A program made the translations under genes and the position numbers. 64,000 bases of DNA from Haemophilus seminalis (lineage in GTDB: Bacteria > Pseudomonadota > Gammaproteobacteria > Enterobacterales > Pasteurellaceae), in NCBI RefSeq assembly GCF_006384255.1, contig NZ_VCED01000001.1, positions 362,152-426,151 on the forward strand, given 5' to 3'. Positions 7,139 to 15,722 of the stretch are shown piece by piece. Numbering within the stretch: position 1 is the stretch's first letter; the number at the start of each line of letters is the position of its first letter. The notes below the pieces were generated by a model. It was not told where the DNA came from. It worked only from the letters and a program-made list of their open reading frames with translations, and did not search any database.

Positions 7139-7648
7139 ATGGCTTGCAGTGTTGATGATATTAAAAAAGCGCACGGGAAACGAACTGAAGGGCGGTTAAA
7201 AATTCAGATGATTAAGTTACAAGGCGGTGTTCTTGCACCACTTGATGAGCTGGAATCAGAAGAATTGAAATCATTAAAAAATGGTGAGCAGTATGAAATT
7301 GAAATCATCCGTACACGCAATCCCGCTTTCCATCGTAAGGTGTTCGCCTTTTTTAAGTTCTGTTTTAACCATTGGGCTGCAGATAAAACAGAATGGGAAC
7401 ACTTTGATGAACGTAAGCAATTTGACACCTTTCGCAAGCATCTAACGGTATTGGCTGGGTTTTACGAATCTACATACAACATTAAAGGGGATTTGAGGAT
7501 TGAGGCGCAATCCTTGAGTTATGGAAACATGGAGCAAGCAGAGTTTGAAAGCTGTTACAAGGCGTTAATTAGTGCAGCAATCAAGCATATTTTTAACGAT
7601 TCAACCGATGAAAATACGTTAAATCAGTTATATGAGTTCTTTTGGTAG
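7139..7648 (+). CDS. DUF1367 family phage protein
   Basis: 169 residues. The part from KIQMIKLQGGVLAPLDELE through NPAFHRKVFAFFKFCFNHWA resembles DUF1367, found next to methylase, NinB/RusA-type and Q genes in lambdoid phages. Function unknown; it lies in the nin-like recombination segment. The start at 7139 follows GGAGAAATAGGTCA; an ATG at 7208 at the beginning of the conserved part is a weaker option. Confidence 0.75.
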   Translation: MACSVDDIKKAHGKRTEGRLKIQMIKLQGGVLAPLDELESEELKSLKNGEQYEIEIIRTRNPAFHRKVFAFFKFCFNHWAADKTEWEHFDERKQFDTFRKHLTVLAGFYESTYNIKGDLRIEAQSLSYGNMEQAEFESCYKALISAAIKHIFNDSTDENTLNQLYEFFW

Positions 7649-7657
7649 GAGTTAGAT

Positions 7658-7849
7658 ATGGACTGGATTATTTACTTTGCGCTGATGTTGATAGTGATGA
7701 GCTTACCTTTATTAGCACTTCTTTTGGGGCTAATTTCACCATTCATTGCTAGATTTTTTAACTGGATATTGGTCGTAAGCACATTGGGATATTTTATCTT
7801 GATTGCAGTCGGTCTTGGTTATGGTGTGATTAGTTTGGGGGCTAAATGA
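7658..7849 (+). CDS. small inner-membrane protein, two TM helices
   Basis: 63 residues with two hydrophobic segments (about 5-30 and 35-60). AGGAG precedes the ATG. It overlaps the next tiny ORF by ATGA. Unknown function; small membrane proteins here are common accessory genes. Confidence 0.6.
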   Translation: MDWIIYFALMLIVMSLPLLALLLGLISPFIARFFNWILVVSTLGYFILIAVGLGYGVISLGAK

Positions 7850-7935
7850 AATTAAACGATGACGAGATTTTAGAGTTAAAAATCGTACTTTGGATTGTGG
7901 CAGTTTGGTTAATTTTTCAGATGGTGTTTGGATAA
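7846..7935 (+). CDS. very small membrane peptide (29 aa)
   Basis: ORF of 29 codons, MKLNDDEILELKIVLWIVAV and onward to MVFG, with an acidic head and one hydrophobic helix. Its start overlaps the previous stop (ATGA) and its stop overlaps the next start (TAATG), so it is embedded in a translationally coupled run, which supports it being real. Function unknown. Confidence 0.5.
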   Translation: MKLNDDEILELKIVLWIVAVWLIFQMVFG

Positions 7936-8219
7936 TGAGTAATTTGAGAAAAGAAGCGAAGGGGAGAGAGTGTCAAGTGCGGTTGCCTGGTATTTGTAAT
8001 CATAATCCTGAAACGACCGTATTAGCACATTATCGTATGGCAGGATTAAATGGAGTTGGTATGAAGCCCGATGATATTTTTGGTGCTTGGGCATGCTCAT
8101 CTTGCCATGATGAATGTGACCGTAGAACTAGAAAAATGGATGCTGAATATGTCCGCCTAGCACATGCTGAAGGTGTGTTGCGAACACAGCAAATTTTGCG
8201 CAAGGAGGGCAAGTTATGA
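7935..8219 (+). CDS. YbcO/DUF1364-like putative nuclease
   Basis: 94 residues. Start MSNLRKEAKGRECQVRLPG; cysteines and histidines in CQVRLPGICNHNP, AHYRM and CSSCHDECDRRT match the zinc-binding, HNH-like fold of the DUF1364/YbcO family. These genes sit beside rusA in the nin regions of lambdoid phages, suggesting a role in DNA processing. The ATG at 7935 overlaps the upstream stop. Confidence 0.8.
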   Translation: MSNLRKEAKGRECQVRLPGICNHNPETTVLAHYRMAGLNGVGMKPDDIFGAWACSSCHDECDRRTRKMDAEYVRLAHAEGVLRTQQILRKEGKL

Positions 8220-8578
8220 GTGATTGGCTTGAAATCTGTCTGCCATACCCACCGAGCGTGAATCATTATTGGAAGCACACAAGGCAAGGTAAGCATTACA
8301 TATCAAAAGCAGGACGGGAATTTAAACGTGTTGCTACTGAGGTTTGCTCACAGTTCGATCCATTTGAAAGTGCGGTTGAAATTAAGATGGAAATTTACTT
8401 TCCCGATAATCGTCCGCGCGACCTTGATAATTTGCCTAAAGGAATTTTTGATAGCTTAGTTGGCGCTGGCTTAATTAAAGATGATAACCGGAAAATTATT
8501 CGTAAATATTCGATTGAAGAGAAAGGCGTAGTAAGCAAAGGTAAGTCAATCATTAAAATTAGAGGCATTCATGCGTAA
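8216..8578 (+). CDS. rusA: RusA-type Holliday junction resolvase
   Basis: 120 residues, the normal RusA length. LPYPPSVNHYWKH and the acidic cluster RPRDLDNLPKGIFDSL...GLIKDDNRK carry the catalytic Asp residues of RusA (DLDN and DD positions). Cleaves four-way junctions during phage recombination and replication. Overlaps its neighbours by 4 and 8 bp. Confidence 0.9.
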   Translation: MSDWLEICLPYPPSVNHYWKHTRQGKHYISKAGREFKRVATEVCSQFDPFESAVEIKMEIYFPDNRPRDLDNLPKGIFDSLVGAGLIKDDNRKIIRKYSIEEKGVVSKGKSIIKIRGIHA

Positions 8579-9080
8579 ATTTAGCGAGTTACCAGAACTA
8601 ACGATTGAACAAGAAGAATTTGTTGACCGTAATATGTATCAATGGGGTGCCTGGGTGCGCAGCGGTAGGCTTGATAAACCGCAATTAAATATTATTGCAA
8701 AACTAATGCAATCAGTCATTCCTGCAGAGTCAAATGAACCAATTTGCGATGATTCAACAGGAATGATGATTAGTGAAGTTATTGATCGATTCTTCTTTAA
8801 AAGCGACCGAACCTTACACTATATTGTATTTTCGTATTACGTTAATAAAAGCACAATCAATCACATAGCGGTTAAACTTCGAGAAAACTGCGGAGAAATA
8901 AAAATGCAACCGTGTGCAGGTAAGCCAGATATTCGCACTCCAAGCCTCAAAACAATGAAGCGAAATGTCGAAAAAGAGCTAAAATTAGCGAAAGCAATAA
9001 TTCACGAACTTCTTATAACTGGGTTCGTTATTTTGCGAACTGGACGACAAAATGCAAGAAGTATCAAAATTACTTATTGA
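8571..9080 (+). CDS. late antiterminator, Q-like
   Basis: 169 residues. QWGAWVRSGR near the N-terminus and the helix-turn-helix-like KSTINHIAVKLREN match phage antitermination Q-type proteins (PF06530-like). Decisive context: it is the last early gene, its stop overlaps the -35 of a strong promoter, and a terminator lies about 50 bp beyond the start of that transcript. It should load on RNA polymerase at pR' and allow late expression. Confidence 0.75.
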   Translation: MRKFSELPELTIEQEEFVDRNMYQWGAWVRSGRLDKPQLNIIAKLMQSVIPAESNEPICDDSTGMMISEVIDRFFFKSDRTLHYIVFSYYVNKSTINHIAVKLRENCGEIKMQPCAGKPDIRTPSLKTMKRNVEKELKLAKAIIHELLITGFVILRTGRQNARSIKITY

Positions 9081-9106
9081 CAAACCTTGTCATCTTGTCC
9101 TATCAT
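9077..9106 (+). promoter_or_regulatory. late promoter pR'
   Basis: TTGACA (9077-9082), 18-bp spacer, TATCAT (9101-9106), start near 9113. It overlaps the end of the Q-like gene and drives a short leader ending at the terminator at 9160-9188, as in lambda pR'-tR'. Confidence 0.75.
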
Positions 9107-9159
9107 TTAGATGTAAGGTGGTCGTTGTGTAAGTGATGTTCACCGAATAAATTTTTACA

Positions 9160-9188
9160 GCCCTGATCGGAAACGGTCGGGGTTTTTT
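9160..9188 (+). terminator. tR'-like terminator in the late leader
   Basis: Stem CCCTGATC / GGTCGGGG (with wobble pairs), loop GGAAAC, then T6. Placed about 50-75 nt after the pR' start; the natural target for Q-type antitermination. Confidence 0.75.
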
Positions 9189-9201
9189 GTTATCCAACAA
9201 T

Positions 9202-9275
9202 AAGGGCGTAGTCTAATGGTAAGACAGCGGTCTCCAAAATCGCTAATTGAGGTTCGATTCCTTGCGCCTTTGCCA
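9202..9275 (+). tRNA. tRNA-Trp (CCA), phage-encoded
   Basis: A full cloverleaf: acceptor AAGGGCG/CGCCTTT, D-stem GTC/GAC, anticodon stem GCGGT/ATCGC with loop CTCCAAA (anticodon CCA), T-stem TGAGG/CCTTG with TTCGATT, and encoded CCA. 74 nt. It lies in the late leader between tR' and another terminator, so it is transcribed only with late genes. Confidence 0.85.
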
Positions 9276-9280
9276 TATCA

Positions 9281-9311
9281 CAAGCTCACGTTAATGCGTG
9301 GGCTTTTTTAT
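9281..9311 (+). terminator. terminator after tRNA-Trp
   Basis: AGCTCACG / CGTGGGCT stem, loop TTAATG, followed by T6. A second barrier before the lysis genes, again to be crossed by antiterminated polymerase. Confidence 0.7.
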
Positions 9312-9335
9312 TGCCTAAAAAATTAGGGGGGAAAT

Positions 9336-9695
9336 ATGCCAATTAAAGAGCCTGATGTATGGGCGTTAATATGGTCTTGGTTACAAATTAATTTGAGTTC
9401 TAGCTCTATTCAAAGCGCCCTTTGGGCATTATTTATTTCTATTTTAAGACTTGGATTTATGCGTAAAAAACCAAGTTTCCGATATGTGTTCATTGATGCA
9501 GCTATGTGTGCCTCAATTGCTGGCGTAGCAGTGCCTATCTGCACTCATATTTTTGGGCATAGTGAATACTCATCGTTTCTTGGCACGATGATTGGGTTTG
9601 TTGGTACTGAGAAAATTCGCGAATTCTTATTTAAATTCATTAATCGGAGAATTGAAAAAGATGACAATGATGATTTCCGAAGTGACGTTCAATAA
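9336..9695 (+). CDS. phage holin (lambda-family holin_3 type)
   Basis: 119 residues with three predicted membrane segments (about 24-40, 52-70, 78-95), the GTMIGFVGTEKIREF motif of this family, and a charged C-terminus. Forms the inner-membrane lesion at lysis. Followed immediately by the endolysin gene, overlapping it by 35 bp. Confidence 0.85.
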   Translation: MPIKEPDVWALIWSWLQINLSSSSIQSALWALFISILRLGFMRKKPSFRYVFIDAAMCASIAGVAVPICTHIFGHSEYSSFLGTMIGFVGTEKIREFLFKFINRRIEKDDNDDFRSDVQ

Positions 9696-10263
9696 AATTT
9701 TCCCTCATGCAGTTAATGGTGTTTATCAAGCTATTTCAGAACAAATAGAAAAAGCAGGTTGTATAACTAAGATGCAACAAGCTATGTTCTTAGCTCAATG
9801 CGGGCATGAAAGTGGAGGATTTACAAGATTTAAAGAAAACTTAAATTATTCTTGGTCTGGGCTTTCTCAAACTTTCCGTAAATATTTCCCCGATCCACTT
9901 ACAGCCAAGAAATATGAGCGCAAACCTGAGCTCATAGCCAATCGTGTTTATGCTAATCGTTTAGGTAATGGAGATGAGAAAAGCGGAGATGGTTGGAAAT
10001 ATCGTGGTCGTGGACTAATTCAGATCACAGGTAAGGATAATTATGCCGCGTTTAGAAAATGGTTAGGTAGAGATATAGAGCCAGAAGATATAGCAAGTAA
10101 TTTAGACTTATCAGTTAAAGCTGCTGTTTGGTATTGGAAACTCTGTGAATTAGCTGATCTTAATTCGGTAGAGAAAGTGACTCGAAGAATTAATGGTGGG
10201 CTAAATGGCATTGATGAGCGTTGCAAGCTATATCGAGCATTAATGGTAACTGATAATGACTAA
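9661..10263 (+). CDS. endolysin, glycoside hydrolase family 19 (chitinase-like)
   Basis: 200 residues. QAMFLAQCGHESGGFTRFKENLNYS carries the catalytic Glu region of GH19-type lysins; KYRGRGLIQITGKDNYAAF and TRRINGGLNGIDER are further family motifs. No signal peptide, so release depends on the holin. Start at the first ATG of the MTMMIS group after GGAGAATTG; exact choice among three close ATGs is uncertain. Degrades peptidoglycan. Confidence 0.9.
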   Translation: MTMMISEVTFNKIFPHAVNGVYQAISEQIEKAGCITKMQQAMFLAQCGHESGGFTRFKENLNYSWSGLSQTFRKYFPDPLTAKKYERKPELIANRVYANRLGNGDEKSGDGWKYRGRGLIQITGKDNYAAFRKWLGRDIEPEDIASNLDLSVKAAVWYWKLCELADLNSVEKVTRRINGGLNGIDERCKLYRALMVTDND

Positions 10264-10579
10264 GTACATTTACATAGTGTTAGGGGTTGTTGTAGTAGTT
10301 TTGTTTGGTGCATTGCGTTACCAATCAAGTGTTATAGATGAGTTGAACATAACCACAAAGCAACAAGCTCAGACCATTCAGCAGCAAGAAGATGCGAACA
10401 AGGCATTGACCATTGCACTACAACAAGAGCGTGATGCGGTAATAGCACAACAGCAACGTAATGATGAAATAGAAAGGGTGGCAACAGAAAATGCTGAATC
10501 AGTTAAAACAATCATTAAGACACAACCTTGTGCTCACACTCGTTTGCCTCAGTCTGCTCTTGACCGCCTGTACAAATAA
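10256..10579 (+). CDS. inner-membrane spanin (Rz-like)
   Basis: 107 residues. One N-terminal membrane anchor (residues 4-20) followed by a Gln-rich coiled coil ([19 protein letters not shown]). The o-spanin gene begins inside it in another frame, the usual Rz/Rz1 arrangement. Overlaps the endolysin by 8 bp. Confidence 0.8.
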   Translation: MTKYIYIVLGVVVVVLFGALRYQSSVIDELNITTKQQAQTIQQQEDANKALTIALQQERDAVIAQQQRNDEIERVATENAESVKTIIKTQPCAHTRLPQSALDRLYK

Positions 10580-10772
10580 AGTCACGACCAAAGCAGAATA
10601 TATTTACCCGCCTCAAGCCTACACTGCACCTTGTGTTAAAACAGCATTTACTGGTGAGACATACGGTGATGTAGTCATACAGCTAGTTAAGGTAACAGCA
10701 GAGCGAGATAAGTGCGCAAGCCAAGTAGATAATCTCAATAAGTGGATTAATCAAACCAAGACCGCCAATTAA
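10491..10772 (+). CDS. outer-membrane lipoprotein spanin (Rz1-like)
   Basis: 93 residues. The lipobox LLTAC places the lipidated Cys at residue 27. Overlaps the i-spanin gene by 89 bp in a different frame and extends beyond it, like LysC of P2-type phages. The spanin pair fuses inner and outer membranes at the last step of lysis. An Rz1 start inside Rz is expected; the exact start is uncertain. Confidence 0.75.
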   Translation: MLNQLKQSLRHNLVLTLVCLSLLLTACTNKVTTKAEYIYPPQAYTAPCVKTAFTGETYGDVVIQLVKVTAERDKCASQVDNLNKWINQTKTAN

Positions 10773-10787
10773 AGTGCGGTCTTTTTT
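10759..10787 (+). terminator. terminator after lysis genes
   Basis: AGACCGC / GCGGTCT stem followed by T7; the downstream arm carries a USS core (AAGTGCGGT). It overlaps the last codons of the o-spanin gene. Confidence 0.7.
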
Positions 10788-10813
10788 TATCAATAAAAAC
10801 AACAGGAGCAATT

Positions 10814-11200
10814 ATGCTAACAATCAAAATTATACAAGACGGTGTAACGTCAATTACTGAAAGCAATAGCTTTGTATTTTACGATGAGACTTCTCGTGAG
10901 TTCGAAGAGATGACTAGATTGGCAGACAAATTAAAAGAGAGACCTATCACACTTAACGGCATCTACTACACTCAACCAATCTATGGAGACCAAGAGTGTA
11001 AAGAGGTTATCCGTGAGGAATCAATCTACTGCTCGGCAAGAAACAATCCAACATCAATCTTTGGTGTAATAATTGATTTTATACCGGACGATGAGTACGG
11101 CGATCAAGGCATTGAGAAAGAGATTGCATACAGATTAATTGGGGATGGAGACCACATCTACGTTACCAATGAGCAAGGTAAGACGGTTTTTAATATTTAA
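10814..11200 (+). CDS. hypothetical phage protein
   Basis: 128 residues, acidic, beginning MLTIKIIQDGVTSITESNS. CAGGAG lies upstream of the ATG. It sits between the lysis cassette and the terminase, where many Pasteurellaceae prophages carry a small unassigned gene. No domain recognised; a beta-rich fold is suggested by alternating hydrophobic residues. Confidence 0.55.
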   Translation: MLTIKIIQDGVTSITESNSFVFYDETSREFEEMTRLADKLKERPITLNGIYYTQPIYGDQECKEVIREESIYCSARNNPTSIFGVIIDFIPDDEYGDQGIEKEIAYRLIGDGDHIYVTNEQGKTVFNI

Positions 11201-11213
11201 GTAAGGATTTCCT

Positions 11214-11735
11214 ATGTCAGACGTGAAAGGAAAATCCACGTCTGATGGCGTGGGGAAGAAAAAAACTGGTCGCCCATCATCTTATGTAAAGGAAGTGTCT
11301 GATGATATTTGTCAGCTTATCGCTCAAGGTGAAAGTTTGCGTAAGATTTGTAAGCGTCCTGGAATGCCAAGTTTATCAATGGTATTTCGTTGGTTGAATG
11401 AACAAGCTGAATTTCGGGATCAGTACGCGCGTGCGCGCGAGAACCAAGCCGATTTTTTGCTTGAGGAAATGTTGGAGATTTCAGATCTTGCTACTCCCGA
11501 AGATGTTAGCGTAGCTAAGTTGAGAGTTGATGCTCGTAAATGGTACATCACCAAAGTCGCCCCTAAAAAATATGGCGATAAAGTAACGCAAGAAATCACC
11601 GGTGTTAATGGGGCGCCGATTGAGCAAAAAATATCTATGGATTTATCAAGGTTAAGTGTCGATGAACTCAAACTTCTTAGAGAGCTTAAATCTAAAGCAA
11701 CTGAATGCAATGATAGCTCAAAAGAGCTTGATTGA
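11214..11735 (+). CDS. terminase small subunit
   Basis: 173 residues. KTGRPSSYVKEVSDDICQL and the helix-turn-helix LRKICKRPGMPSLSMVFRW resemble the Sf6 gp1-type small subunit, which recognises the packaging site; the Lys-rich middle and acidic helical C-terminus fit oligomerisation. Overlaps the large subunit gene by 26 bp or more. Confidence 0.85.
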   Translation: MSDVKGKSTSDGVGKKKTGRPSSYVKEVSDDICQLIAQGESLRKICKRPGMPSLSMVFRWLNEQAEFRDQYARARENQADFLLEEMLEISDLATPEDVSVAKLRVDARKWYITKVAPKKYGDKVTQEITGVNGAPIEQKISMDLSRLSVDELKLLRELKSKATECNDSSKELD

Positions 11736-13113
11736 TTTCACCTTGCAAACCAAACCTGACTTTGTAACAGGATGGTTCAATATTCTCATTGCAAAAGAGC
11801 TGCAGCAGTTCTACCAAGATGTAATAGATGGCAAGCAACCTCGATTAATGATATTTGCTCCGCCTCGTAGTGGTAAAAGTGAATTATTTAGTCGTCGTTT
11901 TCCTGCTTGGGCTTTTGGTAAAAATCCTGACTTGCAGATGATTGCCTGTTCTTATTCTGCTGATTTAGCTAGCCGAATGAATCGCGATGTACAGCGAATA
12001 ATGGATGACGAGAGCTACCACGATATATTCCCTGAATCATCCTTAAATGATAAACGCATTGCGGCTGTCTCAGGCCAGCCTTTGCGTAATAGTGAGATTT
12101 TTGAAATTGCGGGCCACAAAGGCGCTTATCGCTCCGCTGGTGTTGGTGGCGGTATTACAGGGATGGGGGCGGATATAGCCATTATTGACGACCCTGTAAA
12201 AGATGCTAAAGAGGCTAATTCTCAAACAGTTCGAGATGGCGTTTGGGATTGGTACACAACCACGCTTTACACGCGTTTATCACCAAAATCTGGTGTGCTA
12301 TTAGGCATGACAAGATGGCACGAGGATGATTTGGCTGGTCGATTAATCGAAGAGATGAAGAATGGTGGCGACCAATGGCGCATAGTGAAATTTCCTGCGA
12401 TTGCCGAAGAAGATGAGGAGTTCCGCAAAGAGGGCGAACCATTACACCCAGAACGATTTGATTTAGAGCGATTGAGTAAAATTAGAAAGGCTGTTGGCTC
12501 TCAAGCGTGGAATGCTTTATATCAACAAAGACCATCTAATAAGGGCGGTGGCATTATTAAAGGCGCTTGGTTTGGTCGATACAAAATCCCTCCACTGATT
12601 AAAGTCAAAGCAATCTACGCTGATACGGCACAAAAAATTAAACAGCACAATGACTATTCAGTCTTTATTGTCGCAGGCAAGGGAACGGATGGAAAAGTTT
12701 ACATTCTCGATCTTGTTAGAGGGAAATGGGAAGCGCCAGAACTTGAGCAGACATTAAAAGATGTTTGGGCTAAACACAAGGCAAGAAAGGACACTGGGAT
12801 ATTAACTCGAGCAAATGTGGAAGATAAAGCCAGTGGAACAGGATTAATTCAGGCTATACGCAGAAATAATCAAATTCCAATCTCACCAATTCAAGTTGAT
12901 GCAGATAAGTACACGCGTGTTTTAGGCATTCAAGGATATATTGAGAGCGGTTATGTGATGATACCTGAAAATGCTCCTTGGGTAGCGGATTTTATTAGTG
13001 AGTGCGAGGCATTTACCGCAACAGATAGTCACGCGCACGATGACCAAGTCGATGCACTTGTAATGGCAATAACGGATATTTTAGGGAAACCTAAATCACT
13101 ACTGGATTTATAA
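11710..13113 (+). CDS. terminase large subunit
   Basis: 467 residues from the ATG at 11710 (a GTG at 11656 or ATG at 11662 would add 16-18 residues; none has a strong site). Walker A is APPRSGKSE, Walker B IAIIDDP, and the coupling motif region is LLGMTRWHEDD. The C-terminal RNase H-like nuclease begins YADTAQK and includes VEDKASG and DDQVDA with the expected acidic residues. Packages DNA through the portal; homologue of the Rd prophage HI1410-type gene (from memory). Confidence 0.9.
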   Translation: MIAQKSLIDFTLQTKPDFVTGWFNILIAKELQQFYQDVIDGKQPRLMIFAPPRSGKSELFSRRFPAWAFGKNPDLQMIACSYSADLASRMNRDVQRIMDDESYHDIFPESSLNDKRIAAVSGQPLRNSEIFEIAGHKGAYRSAGVGGGITGMGADIAIIDDPVKDAKEANSQTVRDGVWDWYTTTLYTRLSPKSGVLLGMTRWHEDDLAGRLIEEMKNGGDQWRIVKFPAIAEEDEEFRKEGEPLHPERFDLERLSKIRKAVGSQAWNALYQQRPSNKGGGIIKGAWFGRYKIPPLIKVKAIYADTAQKIKQHNDYSVFIVAGKGTDGKVYILDLVRGKWEAPELEQTLKDVWAKHKARKDTGILTRANVEDKASGTGLIQAIRRNNQIPISPIQVDADKYTRVLGIQGYIESGYVMIPENAPWVADFISECEAFTATDSHAHDDQVDALVMAITDILGKPKSLLDL

Positions 13114-13114
13114 G

Positions 13115-14446
13115 ATGAATATTTTAGATGGCATCAAATCACTTGCGCTGAAGTTAGGCAGTAAACAAGAGCAAACGTATTATGCTCGCGGGATGAGTTT
13201 AACCGATGACTTAATGCAGATTGAAGCATTATGGCGTGATAACTGGATTGCAAACAAGGTATGTATTAAACGCTCGGAAGATATGGTACGTAATTGGCGC
13301 GATATTTTCTCGAATGACTTAAAATCTGAACAGCTAGACGATTTCACTAAGCTTGAGCGCAGATTAAAACTACGTGAGACATTAACTAAAGCGCTGCAAT
13401 GGTCTAGCCTGTATGGCTCAGTGGGTTTATTGGTTGTAACCGATACTATTAATATCACCTCACCGTTACAGCCTACAGAGCGATTAAAACAATTAATTAT
13501 CTTGCCTAAATGGAAAATCTCACCCACAGGGCAAAAAGATGATGATGTGCTTTCACCAAACTTTGGTCGATATAGTGAATATACCATCACTGGCGGCACA
13601 CAATCTGTTTTAGTACACCATTCTCGCTTATTAATTATCAATGCCAATGATGCGCCGTTATCTGATAACGATATTTGGGGTGTATCAGACCTTGAAAAGA
13701 TTATTGATGTGCTTAAACGCTTTGATAGCGCCTCTGCGAATGTGGGCGACCTTATTTTTGAAAGTAAAATCGATATTTTCAAAATCGCAGGGTTGTCTGA
13801 CAAGATATCTGCAGGCTTAGAAAATGATGTCGCTCACGTTATTTCAGCGGTACAGTCGATTAAATCGGCGACAAATAGCTTGTTGCTTGATGCAGAAAAT
13901 GAGTACGACCGAAAAGAGCTATCCTTCGGTGGGTTAAAAGATTTACTGACAGAGTTTCGCAATGCGGTGGCAGGTGCGGCAGATATGCCTGTCACCATTT
14001 TGTTTGGGCAATCTGTTTCGGGATTGGCAAGTGGTGATGAGGATATTCAAAACTATCATGAATCCATTCATCGGTTGCAAGAAACAAGATTGCGCCCTGT
14101 GCTTGAAGTGCTTGATACATTGCTATGCAATGAATTATTTGGCGGGCAGCCAGATGACTGGTGGTTTGAATTTTTACCATTGACGGTGGTGAAACAAGAG
14201 CAACAGGTCAATATGCTTAACACCTTTGCGACAGCGACAAATACGTTAATTCAAAATGGTGTAGTAAATGAATATCAAGTGGCAAACGAACTCCGAGAAA
14301 GTGGTTTATTTGCCAATATCTCTGCTGATGACATTGAGGAAATGAAAAATGCTGATGAACTTGCCAGAAATTTTGAAGAACCAGAAGGCGAAAACACGCA
14401 AGTTCAAGCCAGTGAAAATGAGCAAGAGAACGGAGCTTTGGTATAG
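13115..14446 (+). CDS. portal protein (DUF1073 family)
   Basis: 443 residues. The start (SLTDDLMQIEALWRDNWIANK...) and the segment SLYGSVGLLVVTD, then PVTILFGQSVSGLASGDEDIQNYHE, are typical of DUF1073 portals. Placed directly after the terminase. Acidic C-terminal tail. The MuF gene overlaps its last 98 bp in another frame. Confidence 0.85.
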   Translation: MNILDGIKSLALKLGSKQEQTYYARGMSLTDDLMQIEALWRDNWIANKVCIKRSEDMVRNWRDIFSNDLKSEQLDDFTKLERRLKLRETLTKALQWSSLYGSVGLLVVTDTINITSPLQPTERLKQLIILPKWKISPTGQKDDDVLSPNFGRYSEYTITGGTQSVLVHHSRLLIINANDAPLSDNDIWGVSDLEKIIDVLKRFDSASANVGDLIFESKIDIFKIAGLSDKISAGLENDVAHVISAVQSIKSATNSLLLDAENEYDRKELSFGGLKDLLTEFRNAVAGAADMPVTILFGQSVSGLASGDEDIQNYHESIHRLQETRLRPVLEVLDTLLCNELFGGQPDDWWFEFLPLTVVKQEQQVNMLNTFATATNTLIQNGVVNEYQVANELRESGLFANISADDIEEMKNADELARNFEEPEGENTQVQASENEQENGALV

Positions 14447-15722
14447 ACAACAGCTTAAGCATTTCGTCAAAACAATGACCGATGATATAGAGAGAGCCAT
14501 GCAACAACCGCAAGGCTCTTTTTTTATGGATGATGCAAAAGGATTTCAGGCGATTAGTGCGAAAGCGCTGATGAAAGTATTAGAAAAGTACGAAAAATCT
14601 GACCGCACTTCACAGGCCGAAAATATCGCCAATGGCTTTGTTAGCCGTGGCGATGCACAAAACCATGCTGAAGTGTCAACCAATTTAAAAAATCAAACTG
14701 GCATCGATTTATCCGCCTATTTGCGCAATAGTCCAAATATTGTAGAAAGGGTAAATGAATTAACGGTAAGTAACATCCAATTAATCAAATCCATTCGCAC
14801 GCAATATCTTGATAAGGTGCAAAATGCCGTCATGCAAGCAATGGTTCAGGGGTCATTGAATAAAGACTTAGCCGAACAACTCAAAAAACTAGGGAAAGAT
14901 GTAGAAAGTCGTGCAATGCTTATTGCTCGAGACCAATCCTCAAAATTAAATGCGGCATTAACTCGAGCTAGACATGAAGAGGTTGGCATAAAAAAATACA
15001 TGTGGTCAACATCGGGTGATGAGCGTGTGCGCGAAAGCCATGCGGAAAAAGATGGGCAGATATTCGAATATACCAATCCGCCTGCCGATACTGGTCACCC
15101 TGGTCATGATGTTAATTGTCGATGCGTCCAGATTCCGGTGCTTGATGTTGAGCAAGAAAAACAAATAACAGAACAGTACGAAGTAGATAAGGTAAAAGAA
15201 GTCATATCTCCTTCTCAATATAGATATCATGTAGGAGATATAGAGCAAAATCCTGTTGCTATGGAATTTGTAAAAAAATATAACCTTTCTACTAAAGAGG
15301 CTGTTTCGATCAGAGATTATACTGCTCACAGTTATGCAAAAATAAACTCTCAATTAAGAGAAGATAAAACCACGCCTTCAATACTCATGATGGCTAAAGT
15401 TATTAATAATGCACTAAATAAAATGCCGTCTTACCAAGGTAAAGTTTGGCGTGATGTTGATTTACCAGATAGTGTATTATCTTCATATGTTGTTGGAAGT
15501 GTTGTAATAGAGAAGGGATTTTCAAGTTCTAGCTATAGTGATGAACGCTTTAAGAAGTTACCTCATAGGTTGCTAATTCACAGTAAGAGCGGGAAAATAA
15601 TTCAAAGCTTAAGTGTATTACCTAATGAAGATGAAGTATTATTTAAATCAGGCACCAAATTTAAAGTGTTAAAACGTACTCAAACTAAAAGCTATTTGCT
15701 GGTTGAATTACAGGAGCTCTAA
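14349..15722 (+). CDS. MuF head-morphogenesis protein fused to ADP-ribosyltransferase-like domain
   Basis: 457 residues. Residues ~20-265 are a phage Mu F / SPP1 gp7-like minor head protein (RTELWYRQQLKHFVKTM...DVESRAMLIARDQSSKLNAALTRAR...GDERVRESHAEKDGQIF...GHDVNCRC). Residues ~300-457 form an extra C-terminal domain with an R-S-E order typical of ART toxins: Arg in GKVWRDVDLP, FSSSSYSD as the STS-like strand, and NEDEVLF as the ExE-like turn. The start at 14349 has GAGGAAATG upstream and keeps conserved residues; 14418 is the alternative. Probably injected with the DNA (inference). Confidence 0.8.
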   Translation: MLMNLPEILKNQKAKTRKFKPVKMSKRTELWYRQQLKHFVKTMTDDIERAMQQPQGSFFMDDAKGFQAISAKALMKVLEKYEKSDRTSQAENIANGFVSRGDAQNHAEVSTNLKNQTGIDLSAYLRNSPNIVERVNELTVSNIQLIKSIRTQYLDKVQNAVMQAMVQGSLNKDLAEQLKKLGKDVESRAMLIARDQSSKLNAALTRARHEEVGIKKYMWSTSGDERVRESHAEKDGQIFEYTNPPADTGHPGHDVNCRCVQIPVLDVEQEKQITEQYEVDKVKEVISPSQYRYHVGDIEQNPVAMEFVKKYNLSTKEAVSIRDYTAHSYAKINSQLREDKTTPSILMMAKVINNALNKMPSYQGKVWRDVDLPDSVLSSYVVGSVVIEKGFSSSSYSDERFKKLPHRLLIHSKSGKIIQSLSVLPNEDEVLFKSGTKFKVLKRTQTKSYLLVELQEL

